Part shown: positions 1 through 40,730 of the stretch, in pieces
Layout: every line of letters starts with the position of its first letter
Numbering within the stretch: the stretch's first letter is position 1
From: Eudorina sp. 2006-703-Eu-15
Lineage: Eukaryota > Chlorophyta > Chlorophyceae > Chlamydomonadales > Volvocaceae
Direction: 5' to 3'
DNA: 64,000 bases
NCBI GenBank assembly: GCA_003117195.1
Contig: BDSI01000207.1
Location: forward strand, 1 to 64,000
Notes under the pieces: model-generated
What the model saw: the letters and a program-made list of their open reading frames with translations, nothing else
Databases searched by the model: none
What the model was told of the DNA's origin: nothing
Program-made: the position numbers and the translations under genes

Positions 1-257
1 CCCCCCCTCCCCCTCCCCCTCCCACCCTCCCCTCCCCTCCCCTCCCCTCCCCCTCCCCTCCCCCTCCCCCCTCCCCCCCCCCTCCCCCTCCCCTCCCCTC
101 CCCTCCCCCTCCCCCTCCCCCTCCCCCTCCTCCCCTCCCCCTCCCCCTCCCCCTCCCCCCCTCCCCCCCCCCCCCCCCCCCCCCCCTCCCCTCCCCCTCC
201 CCCCCTCCCCTCCCCCTCCCCTCCCCCTCCCCCCTCCCCCCCCCCCTCCAGCCCCAC
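1..257. repeat. C/T low-complexity tract
   Basis: Almost pure (C)n(T) sequence with uninterrupted C runs of more than 15. It lies directly downstream of the splice donor of the last visible exon (258-350) of the minus-strand gene, so on the transcribed strand it is a G-rich intron that runs out of the window. G-quadruplex potential is high. I see no coding signal in it. Confidence 0.85.
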
Positions 258-3200
258 CTTGATGATCTTGTGCATGGCCACCGCGCAGGCGTGCGCTGCG
301 TGGATGGCGGGGTAGGGCGCCAGCTCGGCGTCCTGGGAGGCGGCCATTGACTGATTTGGGGGGGGGGAGGGGAGGGATGGAGGAGGAGGGAGGGGGGGAG
401 CGGGGAAGGGAGGGAGTACAGGACATTGCGATGAAGAGGGACATCCAGCCACGGGTGGCAGGCACGCGATCAAGTGGCGGGGAGGCGGGGGGGGTCGGGC
501 AACGGGGAAAGGGGAGGGCCTGGAGGAGAGACGCGCGCGGACGACCGAGCCCGCAATCACACGCGGCGGGTGGGCATGGAGAGGGAAGGACACCGCATCA
601 GTGGCTGGTTACCGTGTGTGTATGTTTGCCGCGGGGGGAGGGAAACCTGCAAGCGGAGGACTGCAAGCGCCTTACCTGGCCACACGGACCACCGGCTGCA
701 CCGCCCCCAATCCGCCCGTCCGCTCCCCCCACCCTCCCTCCCTCCCTCCTGACCTCCGCCGGCCATCACCCCCCTTCCCTGAACCCTCCCCCCCACCCTC
801 CCTCCCTCTCCCTCCTTTTTGTCAACCAAGACAGCGAAACCGCGAAACGTCACCTCCCTCCCTCCCCCCTTGCCTCCCTCCCCCTTGCCTCCCTCCCCTT
901 GCCTCCCTCCCCCTCCCCCTCCCCTCCCCCTCCCCCTCCCCCTCCCCCTCCCCCTCCCCCTCCCCCTCCCCCCACCTTGAGTCCGCGCGCCGTCAGCTTC
1001 AGCACCCGGGCGGCGTGACGCACATTCGCCCCCGCCACCGCGCCCCCGCCGCCGCCGCCGCCGGCCGCAGTACCGACCCATGGTGCACCGCCTGACTCCC
1101 GCTGCTGCTGCTGCTGCTGATGCTCGCCGTCCGCCTCACTCCCACCCCTGCCGCGGCCGCAGCCCCGCCCCCGCCGCCGCCGTTGATGGCCCCCAAAAAG
1201 ATCTCGATGGATCGCCTGCCCCGGCGGGGCCGGGCCTCGGGTGCCTGCACCCCCGACCGAGACAGGCCCCCGCCGCCGCGGCGGCGGCTGCGGGGCCGCC
1301 GTTGGCGATGTAGCTGCTAGCGCCGGCGGCGGCTACAGCCAGACAGACCGACAGTAGCAGCGGCAGCTCGTCGGGGTCCAGGGGCCTGTGGTGGAGGGCC
1401 GGGAGGGAGGGAGGGGAAGGAGGGGAGCAGGGAAGAGGACGGGTATTTCAAGGATGGATCGATGTCTTTGGAAACCATCTAACCCAAACCTGCATCGCGA
1501 CGGAGCTGTGTTTCGCATGGGGCGTGCCCCCGCCCCCGCCCCCGACCCCCCACCACCAGCAGGCAGCAGCTCCCATCCCGGGGAGGAAGGGGCGGGGCGG
1601 GACACCCCGGGAGGGGAGGGGAGGGGACCCGTTGGGTGGAGAGAGCGGTGGGGGTCCTCCGCTTGCGCCCGGTCGTATGTGTTAATGAGAACTGAGCCGT
1701 GTGTGTGGGGGGGGGGATCAGCTACGGGGCCGCACGGGCCGGGCCAGATCTCGAAAGCATGGCTCGGCGGTCGTACTGTACGACACCGAACAAGGTGAAA
1801 TGTACCACAAAACACAACACACTCTCCCCCGCCCCTCGTAAGCCCGGCTCTCGAGCCCTGTGCGCGTGTCGCCCTTCTCTCCCCCTTTCCCCCCTTTCCC
1901 CCCCATCCCCCCCCATCCCCTCCACATCGCCACATCCCCACATCTCCTCCCTCCCTCGCCGCTCGCCCCCCTCATACCCGGGCCGATGCAGCAGCGGCGG
2001 CGCCGGCGGCGCGCCCTCCTCCGGCGTAGGCGGCGACCAGTCCTCCAACCCCATCCCCGCCCCCGCCCCCGCCAGCAGCGCCCCCCCGTCCATCCGCGCC
2101 ACCACGTGCGCCAGCCAGTCCGCCGCCAGGCTGTGGGTGGCGGGCCCCGAAACCAACGCCGGCCAGATGGCGGCTGCGGTGGCGGACCCCGAGCTCGTCC
2201 CACCCAGCAGTGACGTCAGCGGGCCCAGCGCGCCGGAGCGGACGTCGGCGGCGGAGGCGGCGGCGGCGGCGGCAGCCAGGAGGTCCGCGACGCTGCCGCT
2301 GCCCTCGGGCTCCATCGCCGCCAGTACGTCACGGACGAGCAGCGGCGGCGGCGGCCCGGCGGCGGCGGCCTCCTCCGCCCGCGCGGTGAAGTGCCACGTG
2401 AGGTGGAAGAGGCCCTGACGTAATCGGCGGTTGGAGGTTGGCAGTTGGCGGTTGGCAATGGGGGTGAGGTTCAGGTTGTTCACGCACCGGGGGCGGGCGC
2501 GAGGTTGCAGGGATGGGCCGGGGTGGGGCCCAGGGCGGGGTGCGGGATAGGAAGTACGGTATACGGGGTAGCGAGTACGGGGTAGAAAGTACGGGGTAGA
2601 GGCAACAAAATGCCGGAGGGCCGACACCCGCGTCCCTCTGCCTAGACTTCGTCCCCCTTAGGAGGACCCGGTCGGGGGCTGCCCGGACCCTCTGCGTGCG
2701 TTCACCCTCCGCCGACTCGACAACCCTCCGCCCCTATCCAACGGAATCGCCTGACACCTGGCCTGACACCTGGCCTGGTGGTTGGTCCTCGCTCCGGCCT
2801 CCCCCCTTTTTGTGGCCCCACCTCCGACACCCCTCTCTGGCCACTCACACAGAACACCTCTTCACCCTCCTCCCCCCTCCCACACACACTTCCCTGACCC
2901 CCATCTTCCTCCCCATGACCCACGGCCCACTGCCACCTACACCACACCCCTTCCCCCCCTCCCCCCCTACCCCCTCCCCCCCCCCTACCCCCTCCCCCCT
3001 TACCCACCTCCCCCCCCCTTACCCCACCTCAAGAAACACCTCCACTGCGCCACACAGCTCCAGATAGGTCTCCCCGGGTCGATGAGCAGCCGCCGCTGCC
3101 GCCGCCGCAGACACCGCCGCACCGCCCAGGTCCATCGAAGCGCCGGGCTGGGCCGCCATGCGGTACGACAGGTACGACGGGTGTACGGCAGCTGCGGCGG

Positions 3201-5831
3201 CGCTGAATCGCTCCACCATCCGCGTCGTCATAAGGTGGGCCCCGAAGGAATCCCCCAGTTGGGCCCACAGCGCCGCACAGGCCTCGAACTCCACCATGGC
3301 TTTCATGCACCGGCACAGGCCTAAGGGGGACGGGGGGCGGGGGGCATAGGAAATTGGTAGACATCTTCACACACTGCCACTCACACCGCGCCGCTGCCAA
3401 AGCAAAGGAAGGATCGGCGAACAATCGACTATCCCGTTATCTCAGGCGATGCGATGGCGGCGCGGGGCGGGGGGGGGGCTCTCAAATTTCTCTTCCCATC
3501 CGCCGACGCTCGCATTCCAGTCATACAAACAATCCTACCCCTGCAGCCCTCCCCTCCCCCCCCCCCGCATCTCTGCCTTCGACTCCCCAACGCCAAGCCC
3601 CCGCCCCCCGCCCCGACCTCCACCCCGCCCCGGCCCACCCCCGCCCAGCCCCACCCGTGAAGTTCTTGGCCACGAAGCCCAGCAGCCAGGCGTGCGACGC
3701 GGCCTCCATGGTGGCGGGTCGGGCCAGCAGCGTCCTCAGCTTTACACAGATGTTGGCGAAGGCGGGGATGAGGGCGCTGCAGCTGAGGGCCACAACCAGC
3801 TCACGGACCTGGCGGGGGGGGGTGGGGGTTTTGGGGCAGGGGGGGTGCGGATTTTAGGATTTGGGAGTCTAGGGACGAGGGGAGTTTGGAAGAGGGAGTG
3901 TTGGTGGTGGTTATTGCGGCAGGTGGTGGCGGGTGGTGGCCGTTGGCGGCCCGTACTGCATACGGGTTAGTTAGTAATGATGCATCCTCATTCGCTGCCT
4001 GCCCAGTGGGGTTGGTTGCGGGGACTGGAGGGGACTGAGCGATCGGCCTTGTGAACCGAAGGGGACCTCCTCCCACGCCCTCCTCCCACACTCCCCTCCC
4101 ACCCGGGGTTGGGCCAGCAGGTCTCGATGGCGCCAGATGGGGTCGAACACGCAGCTCAGAAGCAGATTGCTGATGCTCTCCAGCAGCGCCTGAGGGAGAG
4201 CCGGGGGGTAGGGGGGTGAGGAGGGCGGGGTGAGAGACGTATAGGAAATTGGTAGACATATTTATACTGCGCTGCTGCCAGAGCAAATATCCGGTAAAGA
4301 CTCGGGGGGGCCAGGGGGGATAGGTGGGCGGGTACAGGAAACTGGTTAATACATATGGCAACTGTGCTGCTGCTGCTGCTGCCAGAGCAACGGTCCGGTG
4401 AAGGATCAACTGCACCAGGATCTCCTCCGGCGATGCGACGGCATCCATATCGAAGGCACTGTCAGATACTGACTGAAAGCGCAAAACCCGACACGGAGCA
4501 GGGCCCCGGGTGGATATAGGGGTGGACGGGAGGAAGGGAGCCGGAGGCGCTCTCTGCCTATCTGTCGTACCTGCGCATGTCCCCCCAGCTTCTGATTGCA
4601 CAGCAGCCCCTCGATGGAGGCCCGCGCGGGGCTGGGGCCGCCGTCCCGCACGTACAGATCCAGGGAGGCGCGCAGATCCACGGACCTGCGGAATACATCC
4701 GGATCCAGATCCAGATCCGTTTGATGGAGGGAAGGGGTTCCGAGTCGGTGTCCAGGGAGGGAGGGAGGGATGTGGGTTTTTGCGCTGCTGCGTGCCGGCG
4801 GTCGTGTTGAGCCACCCATGGAGCACACTCCCTCCGAGTTGTTCCGAGACCGTTGTGTACCAGGGGTGCGCGGCTACCTGGGGTCGGTGCGCGGGGCTAT
4901 GATCAGCCGGCTTGCCGTCCCACGCGGGTGTTGTTCGGCAGTGCAAGACGCCCCTCGGCGGAGGCTCGCTGCAGCTGACGCTGTGGTTGTTGTCGTTGCG
5001 GGGTTCAGCAACTAACTGCGGCGACCCTAAACCTAACCCCTCCGCACATCCACCCCAAACCTAGCGAACCTACCATCCCCAACACACACATCCCGTAACC
5101 CGCGGTTTTCCCCGGGCCACCGAGAACACCCACCTGCGCCTGACCGCCTCCCCATGTACGGCAGCCTCGTCGTACACAGCCCCTGCGAGGCACAGCACCG
5201 CCAAGGCTGTCATAGGTACGGAGGTTTTGGTCGGAAGCCGGCAGTGGCAGCAATCCGCATTGGGGAGTGGGGTTCTCCCCACTCCGCTTTGTTCATCTGC
5301 CCCTCCACACCCCGCGATGCCACCACCAGGCCTCCAACCCATCCTGACCCCTTCCCCCCTCCCCGCCGCACCCTGCATCCTCCCCCTCTGGTTCTGCAAT
5401 CATCCCACCCGCCGGGGCTGGTGCATTCATCCCACCCGCCTGCGCACATAAGACCCACCTGCCACGCCGCCCGCGGCCGCCGCCGCCGCCGACGTGTGTA
5501 CGGCCCTGGGGTTGGGCCCCAGCAGCGCTGAGCCCGCCAACGTGGTGAGCTCCCCCAGGGCCTCGGGCACTCGACACCGGAGCAACATGTCGTACATCTC
5601 TGTCAGGTACTGCTCCACCTGCTCCTCGGGGAGGCTGTCCAGCCCGACGGGGGCGCCGCCGCCGCCGCCCTCCGCCGCCGCCGCCGCGTGCTCGGAGGCG
5701 GTGCCATCCTCGCCGCCGCCGCCGTCGCCTTCGTCGTCTCCGTCTCCGTTGCCGGCTTTGGCTCCCCTCAGGTCGAGGCTGTTCCTCGGAGGGCCCAGGG
5801 CGATGAGCGCGGCCAGTCGGTCCACACTCTC
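258..5831 (-). CDS. Large Ala/Leu-rich protein, family not recognised (partial at both ends)
   Basis: Ten minus-strand exons join in one frame for 618 codons: 5459-5831, 5134-5206, 4571-4685, 4416-4472, 4103-4189, 3655-3808, 3028-3320, 1978-2414, 976-1147 and 258-350. Every intron is GT-AG and every phase matches; the acceptor at 1147 is the least certain because it lacks a pyrimidine tract. The product looks helical: an acidic/Gly-rich segment in the first exon precedes LPEEQVEQYLTEMYDMLLR, then come Leu-rich stretches such as LLESISNLLLSCVFDPIW, then Ala-rich and Gly/Gln-rich linkers, then MAASQDAELAPYP. I do not recognise the family; an alpha-solenoid (HEAT/ARM-type) protein is one possibility, unproven. 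The N-terminus must lie upstream of 5831 and was not found; the C-terminus is off the window. Several introns carry the intron-end repeat described separately. Confidence 0.6.
816..850 (+). repeat. TTTGTCAATAAAGACAGCG-type short repeat
   Basis: TTTTTGTCAACCAAGACAGC then GAAACCGCGAAAC, in an intron of the unrecognised minus-strand gene. See 42055 and 60490. Confidence 0.45.
882..975. repeat. (CCCCCT)n / (CCTCC)n tract in an intron
   Basis: A pyrimidine tract of repeated CCCCCT and CTTGCCTCC units, just downstream (on the minus strand) of the donor at 976 of the unrecognised gene. On the transcribed strand it is a G-rich intron start. Overlapping open frames here are artefacts of the repeat. 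Confidence 0.8.
3346..3408 (-). repeat. Intron-end repeat, copy 1
   Basis: On the minus strand this reads a degenerate TTTGCTTTGGCAGCGGCGC block and then GATGTCTACCAATTTCCTAT. It ends about 26 nt upstream of the 3' splice site of exon 3028-3320. It matches the other copies listed in this annotation and has the same orientation as the host transcript. Confidence 0.75.
4241..4410 (-). repeat. Intron-end repeat, two tandem copies (2 and 3)
   Basis: The intron between exons 4416-4472 and 4103-4189 is built almost entirely of two copies. Each has an ACCGGA-TTTGCTCTGGCAGCAGC block, a variable AT-rich spacer, then ACCAATTTCCTATAC or ACCAGTTTCCTGTAC. The proximal copy ends about 53 nt upstream of the acceptor. 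Because the copies are open in frame, a naive translation fuses the two flanking exons. Confidence 0.75.
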
Positions 5832-5887
5832 CTGCGGGGGGGGGGGGGAACGGAAGAAGGGGGGGCGGGTGCAGGGTCGGTGGGGAG

Positions 5888-5938
5888 GGGGCGTAGGAAA
5901 TTGGTAGACATGTTCAAACTGCGCGGCTGCGGCCAGAG
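5888..5938 (-). repeat. Intron-end repeat, copy 4
   Basis: The minus strand reads CTCTGGCCGCAGCCGCGCAG, then ATGTCTACCAATTTCCTACG, then a pyrimidine tract, then the acceptor of exon 5459-5831 about 58 nt on. It belongs to the same family as the copies at 3346 and 4241 and is again sense to the gene. Confidence 0.75.
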
Positions 5939-6130
5939 GGAGGGGCGGGGGGGGAGGCAATAGTTAACCAGCGAGGGGGAATGCGAATTGGGATCACACA
6001 CGCCTTGTTATGCTGCTGTTTGACAATTTATCAATGGCAGGTGTTGTTCTTATGGTGAAGGGGGTCTCGGTCACTGAACTCCGGGTCGCGCTGGTTTCTC
6101 GCTCGCTCGTAACACTCTGAGCAAACTGAG

Positions 6131-6175
6131 GGGGTTAAATTGAAAAAGGAAATAAACCCAAAGAACGAACCCGGG
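6131..6175. repeat. Short dispersed repeat (GGGGTT-AA-CAAACCCAGAAAC type), copy 1
   Basis: Pattern: G-rich run, TTAAATTG, GAAAAAGG, then AAACCCAAAGAACGAACC. The same order of blocks recurs at 19327-19372 and 34341-34380, both in introns of the TmcB-like gene. Origin unknown. Confidence 0.4.
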
Positions 6176-7884
6176 CACACCCAACATAACTGAGGGGGCG
6201 GGTGGGCGCAGGGATTGGGCGGGTGTGGAGGTGCCGGCGGTGGGAGAGCAGGGGCGCGTGCAGTGGATGGGTGGGTGGGTTTGGAGCCGTGGATGGATCC
6301 CGGACACGCCCGGATAGATGACCGGGTTCGTGTGGGGTCGGCGTGCGATGGCGCAGGCCGGTGGGTTCAGAGGGTGAGTCTGAGGGCCAGGCAGGGTATG
6401 GAAATGACCCGCAGTTGGGAAGCGGACTGGAATGAGGTGTGTTGGCCGTGAGCGGACACATCGCTTGCCGGGCAACTGCTGCCCGCAGCCCGTGCGCCAC
6501 CGCACCCAGGCAAAAAAGGACTGGGTGGAGGGGGAGAGGATTGCCACCGCAGCGCAATGTCGAACACAGCGGAGAGCCACCACAAAGGTGGTTGTTATCG
6601 ACGATGCCGGTGGGTTGACCGCCGTGGCAAACGCAGTCGCGGCATGCGGGTCATCCCGCCGACGGGGAAGTTGGAGCCTAAAGCACGACTCGCCAATGGA
6701 CAGATTGCAAGTTTTTTCCATACGCACCACGCGTTGCCTGTGTGCGGCGACCATGCGACCACCAACCGGGCCGCAACGCACCGAGATTACGGAATGGAAC
6801 TCGATACCGAGCGCGTTGCAGCGCAGCAGCGCACCTGTGCAAGCTGAGCGTCATCGCTCGACAGCAGCCGGGCTCCGGTGGGTGCAGAAAATGATCCACC
6901 GTTGGTGAAGGATTGTGATGCGCCTTTCGCCGCTGCTGTCCGCACCTCCGAGATGCGCGTGCTAACAACTATTCCGCTAAGTACCTGCGAGAACGTGGAA
7001 TCGCATCACATCACGTTTCATTTGGCCTCCCTGCAGGGCCGACCGGACTCGCTGTTTGCAAAAGTACAGTTTGCGCAATCCTGCTACAGGCTCAAGCCTG
7101 TTGAATTCATGCAAGAACAAGTGACGCAACTGGATGTCAGTACAGCGTGCGCTGCCAACAGCGGCGCCACGAGTCGGCACTCAACGCCGCGCCGACGCTC
7201 AAAAGAGACGCCCTTGGCGGTTTCTGCGCCCAGATAGTCGCACCTGAGATAGCCGGCGCACGCCTTCGCGCGCATCCGGCAGGGCCGACACAAAGTCTAT
7301 CATTCCTCCGTTGGGTTTGTAAGGTACCAGCTAATAACTTGCGTCGCAACTACATTGAATGCGTAGCAGGAGTTGTGCACATGTCCGTGGCGACTGTGAC
7401 GGGCCAAAAACGTTTACCGAGCAACATGAACGGCCCTACCAATTGCAATCAGCGACACAGGGCAGCCGTGATGAAGTAAATCCCCAATCCTTACAAACTT
7501 ACTATCGATGTACTTATCAACAAATGCATAAGCAATCCATTTTGGCCTTGCTGCAGGCGAACCACCGAAACGAACAATAACGTACGGCACTTTAACCCCT
7601 TGTGACCCGCCGGCTCTTGACCATGAGATCCACACGTCTTCCTCTGTAGAACAATTCAAATGGTTAAAAAACATCAATACAACATTGTATAAATGAGATT
7701 ACCATATCAGGCGGCGCCCACGCGGGACCCATGGTCCACTGGCCACCCCAGTCCGCTGAAACGTGACGCTGACCAGCAGTCCTCCGCAACCCTGTCACCA
7801 CATACACGGTATCAGCAACGGACGAAGTGATTGCCCTGCCTTTACTTATGTGCCGTGTCCACACTCCACAGCAATGAATGATTG

Positions 7885-7995
7885 AATGAACGTTACAGCA
7901 GACCCCGAAAGGAATCAACAGTGTATACCAGGGCAAGCCCCAGCAATGTTGTTAAGGATGTTACAGTCGACCCCGCGGGTCATCGGTGCCCAAGC
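7885..7995 (+). repeat. TTACAGCGGACCCCG element, two adjacent copies
   Basis: First copy: GAATGAACGTTACAGCAGAC, a short variable part, then GTGTATACCAGGGCAAGCCC. The second follows at 7957 as GGATGTTACAGTCGACCCCG with CGGGTCATCGG. Both are preceded by AT-rich or simple sequence. The family is dispersed over the window in both orientations. Confidence 0.65.
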
Positions 7996-8417
7996 CTCGT
8001 CAAGCGCGCTCAGGCGGAGATATCCCCCCGGGCGCCCCCATTTGCGAGCCACCACCACGGCCGAAACCGGCTTCCGTCTCCGGCGGTGGCCCGTACAGTT
8101 GTTTTGGAAGGCGATGGGGGCTCGCGAGCCAACACCAAGGGTCTGTCCGGAGTGTCCCTCTGGGAACGTTGGAACTTTACACATGCCGCACATCACCCAG
8201 CCATCGATGTCGATCCTTCCGCCCAGGTCCTGCACCGAGGAGGCGCTTCCGTGTGGCGGCGTTATGGAGGGGAGACCCGGGGCACAGACGCCGTTGGGCG
8301 ATGTGGGTTTCAAGTTGCGTCGTGTGCCATGGTCGTACCGTACTGCTCATAATTTCATTGGCAAAAATAAATAAAAAGACGATTTGTCAAAAAAGGGAAA
8401 CTCGCTTGTCGGTCATT

Positions 8418-8481
8418 GAATGAATGAACTTTACAGCGGATCCCGAAAAGGGATGTGTATACCAGGGCGAGCCCCAGCAGG
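8418..8481 (+). repeat. TTACAGCGGACCCCG element, copy 3
   Basis: It reads (GAAT)3-like sequence, then ACTTTACAGCGGATCCCG, then GTGTATACCAGGGCGAGCCC. It is nearly collinear with the copy at 7885, including the TATACCAGGGC block, which suggests two insertions of one element. Confidence 0.65.
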
Positions 8482-9313
8482 CTTCAGCGAAAAGGCGGTA
8501 AGACACCTCCACACCTCAACGCCGCGGACAAAAAACACAGAGGGCCATAATCCCACCCAGACAGCCACCTAAGCAGCAGAGGCGCACAGCTGGGCAACAC
8601 TACCAAAGGGATGGCAGACGGGAAACCCAGAAGTGGATAAAGCCAAGCACGGGGAAGCTCGCCCACACAGGCACCCCATTACCCAGCTACCACCACCCCT
8701 GGAGCACCCAGCACTGCATCCTCTCAAGGTCTTGAAAAACCCACGCTGGGCTCGTGACAGTGCCCAGCGACCGCTAGTGGAGCACCCCGCACGCAACGAA
8801 CACCGTGACCAAACAACAAAAAACTACTTGAAGGCCGGCCCCCTACAGCAGCTGAGGGCAGGCCAGCTGGCCAGGCCCCCGACTCGGGCCACGGGTAGGT
8901 GAACCCGTCGCAAAGCATAGAGGACGGGGCGCCTGTGCCTCAGCCCTCAGGAGCAGGCCCTGCACATTGCAGACCCCCCCCCTCCGATACTCGCAAAAAA
9001 GGGTGGAATCTGGAATGGTCCCACCGAGGTCCACCCACGTCGCGGGAGGCCCAACTGGGCAAAGCCATAAAGGCGCCTCCAGAAGTCAGCGATCGCGCGC
9101 CGCTGCCCCTGTTCCTGCCAACTCCTGCCCCGGCGATACAGTCGCACCCTGACGGGGCGCTGTTCGCCGCAGGGCGGCCGCCATGAACCGGCGGCCAGTC
9201 TCCATGGCCGCGACCGCCGCCAACACCACCACATCCCCGACACGTTTCTCCACGGTGGTGGGGTTTCCGCCAGCCAAATCGTCCCCAATCTGACATGTGG
9301 CCAGCGGAGTTTT

Positions 9314-9641
9314 AGCCCCATGTGACAGTCCGAAGGGCGCATATTTGGCTGTTCGGTTGTTTGTTCGTTAGTTAGTTACATGGTGGGGACTCTCCCCTGA
9401 GAGCCTCTAACCAGATCATTTAAGGTCTAGGTGAGCCGAAGACCCTGAAACGCTGTACCCAAGCCCAGCCCAGATGGAACTGGGCCAGGGGGCTCAGAGG
9501 GTGCAGCGTGCGGCAGGGCAAGTGGGCAGCACCCCGGGGGCGCGGGGGAGGGGCCGTGGCCGGATCGCCGAGCAGCAGCAGCAGCAGCGCCAGCGGGGTG
9601 GTAAAGGACTTTAATTAATTACGGTCGTGTCACATGGGGCT
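9314..9641. repeat. 328-bp segment bounded by a perfect 14-bp inverted repeat
   Basis: AGCCCCATGTGACA at 9314-9327 and its exact reverse complement at 9628-9641. The segment between has no coding potential. It could be a small non-autonomous DNA transposon, but I see no clear target-site duplication, so the outer limits are unsure. Confidence 0.45.
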
Positions 9642-9848
9642 GAATACCCGCCGGAGGTGTGTCGATCGGGGGGTAAGCACTGGTAAGCTTTTTCTGGCTT
9701 GTGCGTAATGGGGCCAACAAGTAATTAAGCTGTCCAGTCAACATCAATTCAAGTATGAGCAGTACGCTAACCTGCTTCTAGTTGTCCAGTCCACACCAGC
9801 CACTGCGGCGGACAACATCCGCCCATGAGGTTAATGCAATGAGGCGCT

Positions 9849-9914
9849 TACGAGCTACCTGGGCCCGTTGGAACACCCAGTCGGGATACCAGTCCACCTT
9901 GTAACGGTAACAAG
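9849..9914 (+). repeat. Dispersed repeat shared with 42505-42580, copy A
   Basis: It contains ACGAGCTACCTGGGCCCGTT, GGAACACCC-GTCGGGA and GTCCACCTTGTAACGGTAAC in the same order and spacing as the copy near 42505. The two are about 85% alike by eye. Probably a fragment of one transposon family. Confidence 0.55.
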
Positions 9915-10253
9915 CTGGCGGGCAGTCCCAAGCACCATGACTGCCCTGACAGGTGACAGCGTCATCGGCAGAGACTGCACACGGAGGGTGCTAGGGGGCC
10001 AGGGGGGTAGGGGGCCAGGGGTGTAGGGGGCCAGGGTGCTTAGGGTCCGATGGGTGGAGTCCCCTCTAAGGGAAACTCATTGGGCGGTAACACGTGGTCA
10101 CACGAGTACGACACCATTACGAAGCTTGACCAGGCTTGACCCCGGCCCCCTGGCCACGAAAGGCACAGCCCTGCTCCCCGAACACACGCACAGTTGTCCT
10201 CATGCACGCTCGCAAATACTTACACTCATGCTGGGTTTGGTGCGGAAGCTTCG

Positions 10254-10292
10254 GCTGTCACCGATGACCCGCGGGGTCCGCTGTAACATCCT
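10254..10292 (-). repeat. TTACAGCGGACCCCG element, copy 4
   Basis: The minus strand reads TTATAAAGGATGTTACAGCG, then GACCCCGCGGGTCATCGG, then TGACAGCC. It is the best match to the consensus, in inverted orientation, and again follows AT-rich sequence. Confidence 0.7.
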
Positions 10293-10360
10293 TTATAATA
10301 AAAGTTGGTCCCGAGGACCATATGGTCCCTATGCGAGAAACCCCCCAGCCACTCACCTAG

Positions 10361-10531
10361 CGGGGCCTATCGGCTAGCCAGCAGCAGGCGCGCGCAGCTA
10401 GGGGCCGGACGCCTGTTAGCCCGGGTAAGGCCCGATAGGCTATCCGGCTAGATAGCCTAGCCGCTAGCCCTAGCCGCCACCCTAGCGGCTAGGCCCTAGC
10501 CGCTAGCCCTAGCACCCCCTAGCGGCTAGGG
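10361..10531. repeat. Cluster of CTAGCGGCTAGG palindromic repeats
   Basis: At least eight overlapping copies of GCTAGGGCTAGCGGCTAG-like and CCTATCGGGCC-like words in both orientations, giving many nested hairpins. It sits about 0.7 kb upstream of the TmcB-like start codon. No coding frame. Confidence 0.7.
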
Positions 10532-11230
10532 GATGTCTCGCAAATGATGCATCATTTGGGCCTATGGCGAAGAGTACTACCGTATAACTATCAGCCGGCT
10601 CCCCCCACGAAAACAATGTTTCCAGGCCGCCGGCCGTGATTCATGTTTCGATTTGTCCGTAAAACTTGACGCAACAGTTGAACTACTTGGTTGTAATGGG
10701 TTAGCGCCAGTTAGCGCTCTTAACAGCGATTGTGAAACAGGCAATGCCTGGTTATAATTACACGGCATGCTTGCACGGCCTGCATAGCTGTGAAGTCGGT
10801 CGCATTTGATACCATCAATCTAATCTGAGCCCTTCTGAGCATATTTTACAGCTGTTATGCGCAGGCCTTGCGGTTCCCGTACATTTTCGTTTCGCCACCA
10901 TAACCAAACCGCGGCCCGCTAGACGATGACCTGAAGGTAATTTCTGCATCTAACTACGTGGCAATTCTGTAACCTTTGACGCGGTGGTCTTTGCTTTCCG
11001 TGGCCGCTGGTCTCACAATCGAGGACAACTCTCACACGTACGAGCCTTCACTATCTGCATTTTTATGTTGAAAACATAGGCTCAACGGAAAATCAATGAC
11101 TCCATTTTTCTCTCAATAAATGTACTGACCAGCTAGCTTCAACGAAAACCGGGCAGTTGGAACGACGGGTCCACTCGGCATGTGTTCGTTTTATTCAGAG
11201 CATTTATCACTCACTCAATAACCTGTCAAC

Positions 11231-40730
<29,500 letters not shown>

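Larger units (their letters stand above)
5832..11230. other. Long non-coding stretch between two divergent genes
   Basis: No convincing gene. The missing 5' exons and promoter of the minus-strand gene, and the promoter and 5' UTR of the TmcB-like gene, must lie somewhere here. GC is lower than in the genes, especially 10560-11220. The stretch holds at least four copies of the TTACAGCGGACCCCG element, a 14-bp inverted-repeat pair (9314-9641), one copy of a repeat shared with 42505, and a palindrome cluster (10361-10531). Open frames at 6071-6781, 6432-6908 and 8940-9342 are short, overlap on both strands and show no recognisable domain; they are probably decayed transposon sequence. Confidence 0.6.

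Noticed and set aside
3801..4946. 381-codon minus-strand frame taken as one exon
   Set aside because: It reads through introns. The internal exons 4571-4685, 4416-4472 and 4103-4189 have good splice sites, and the rest is repeat sequence.
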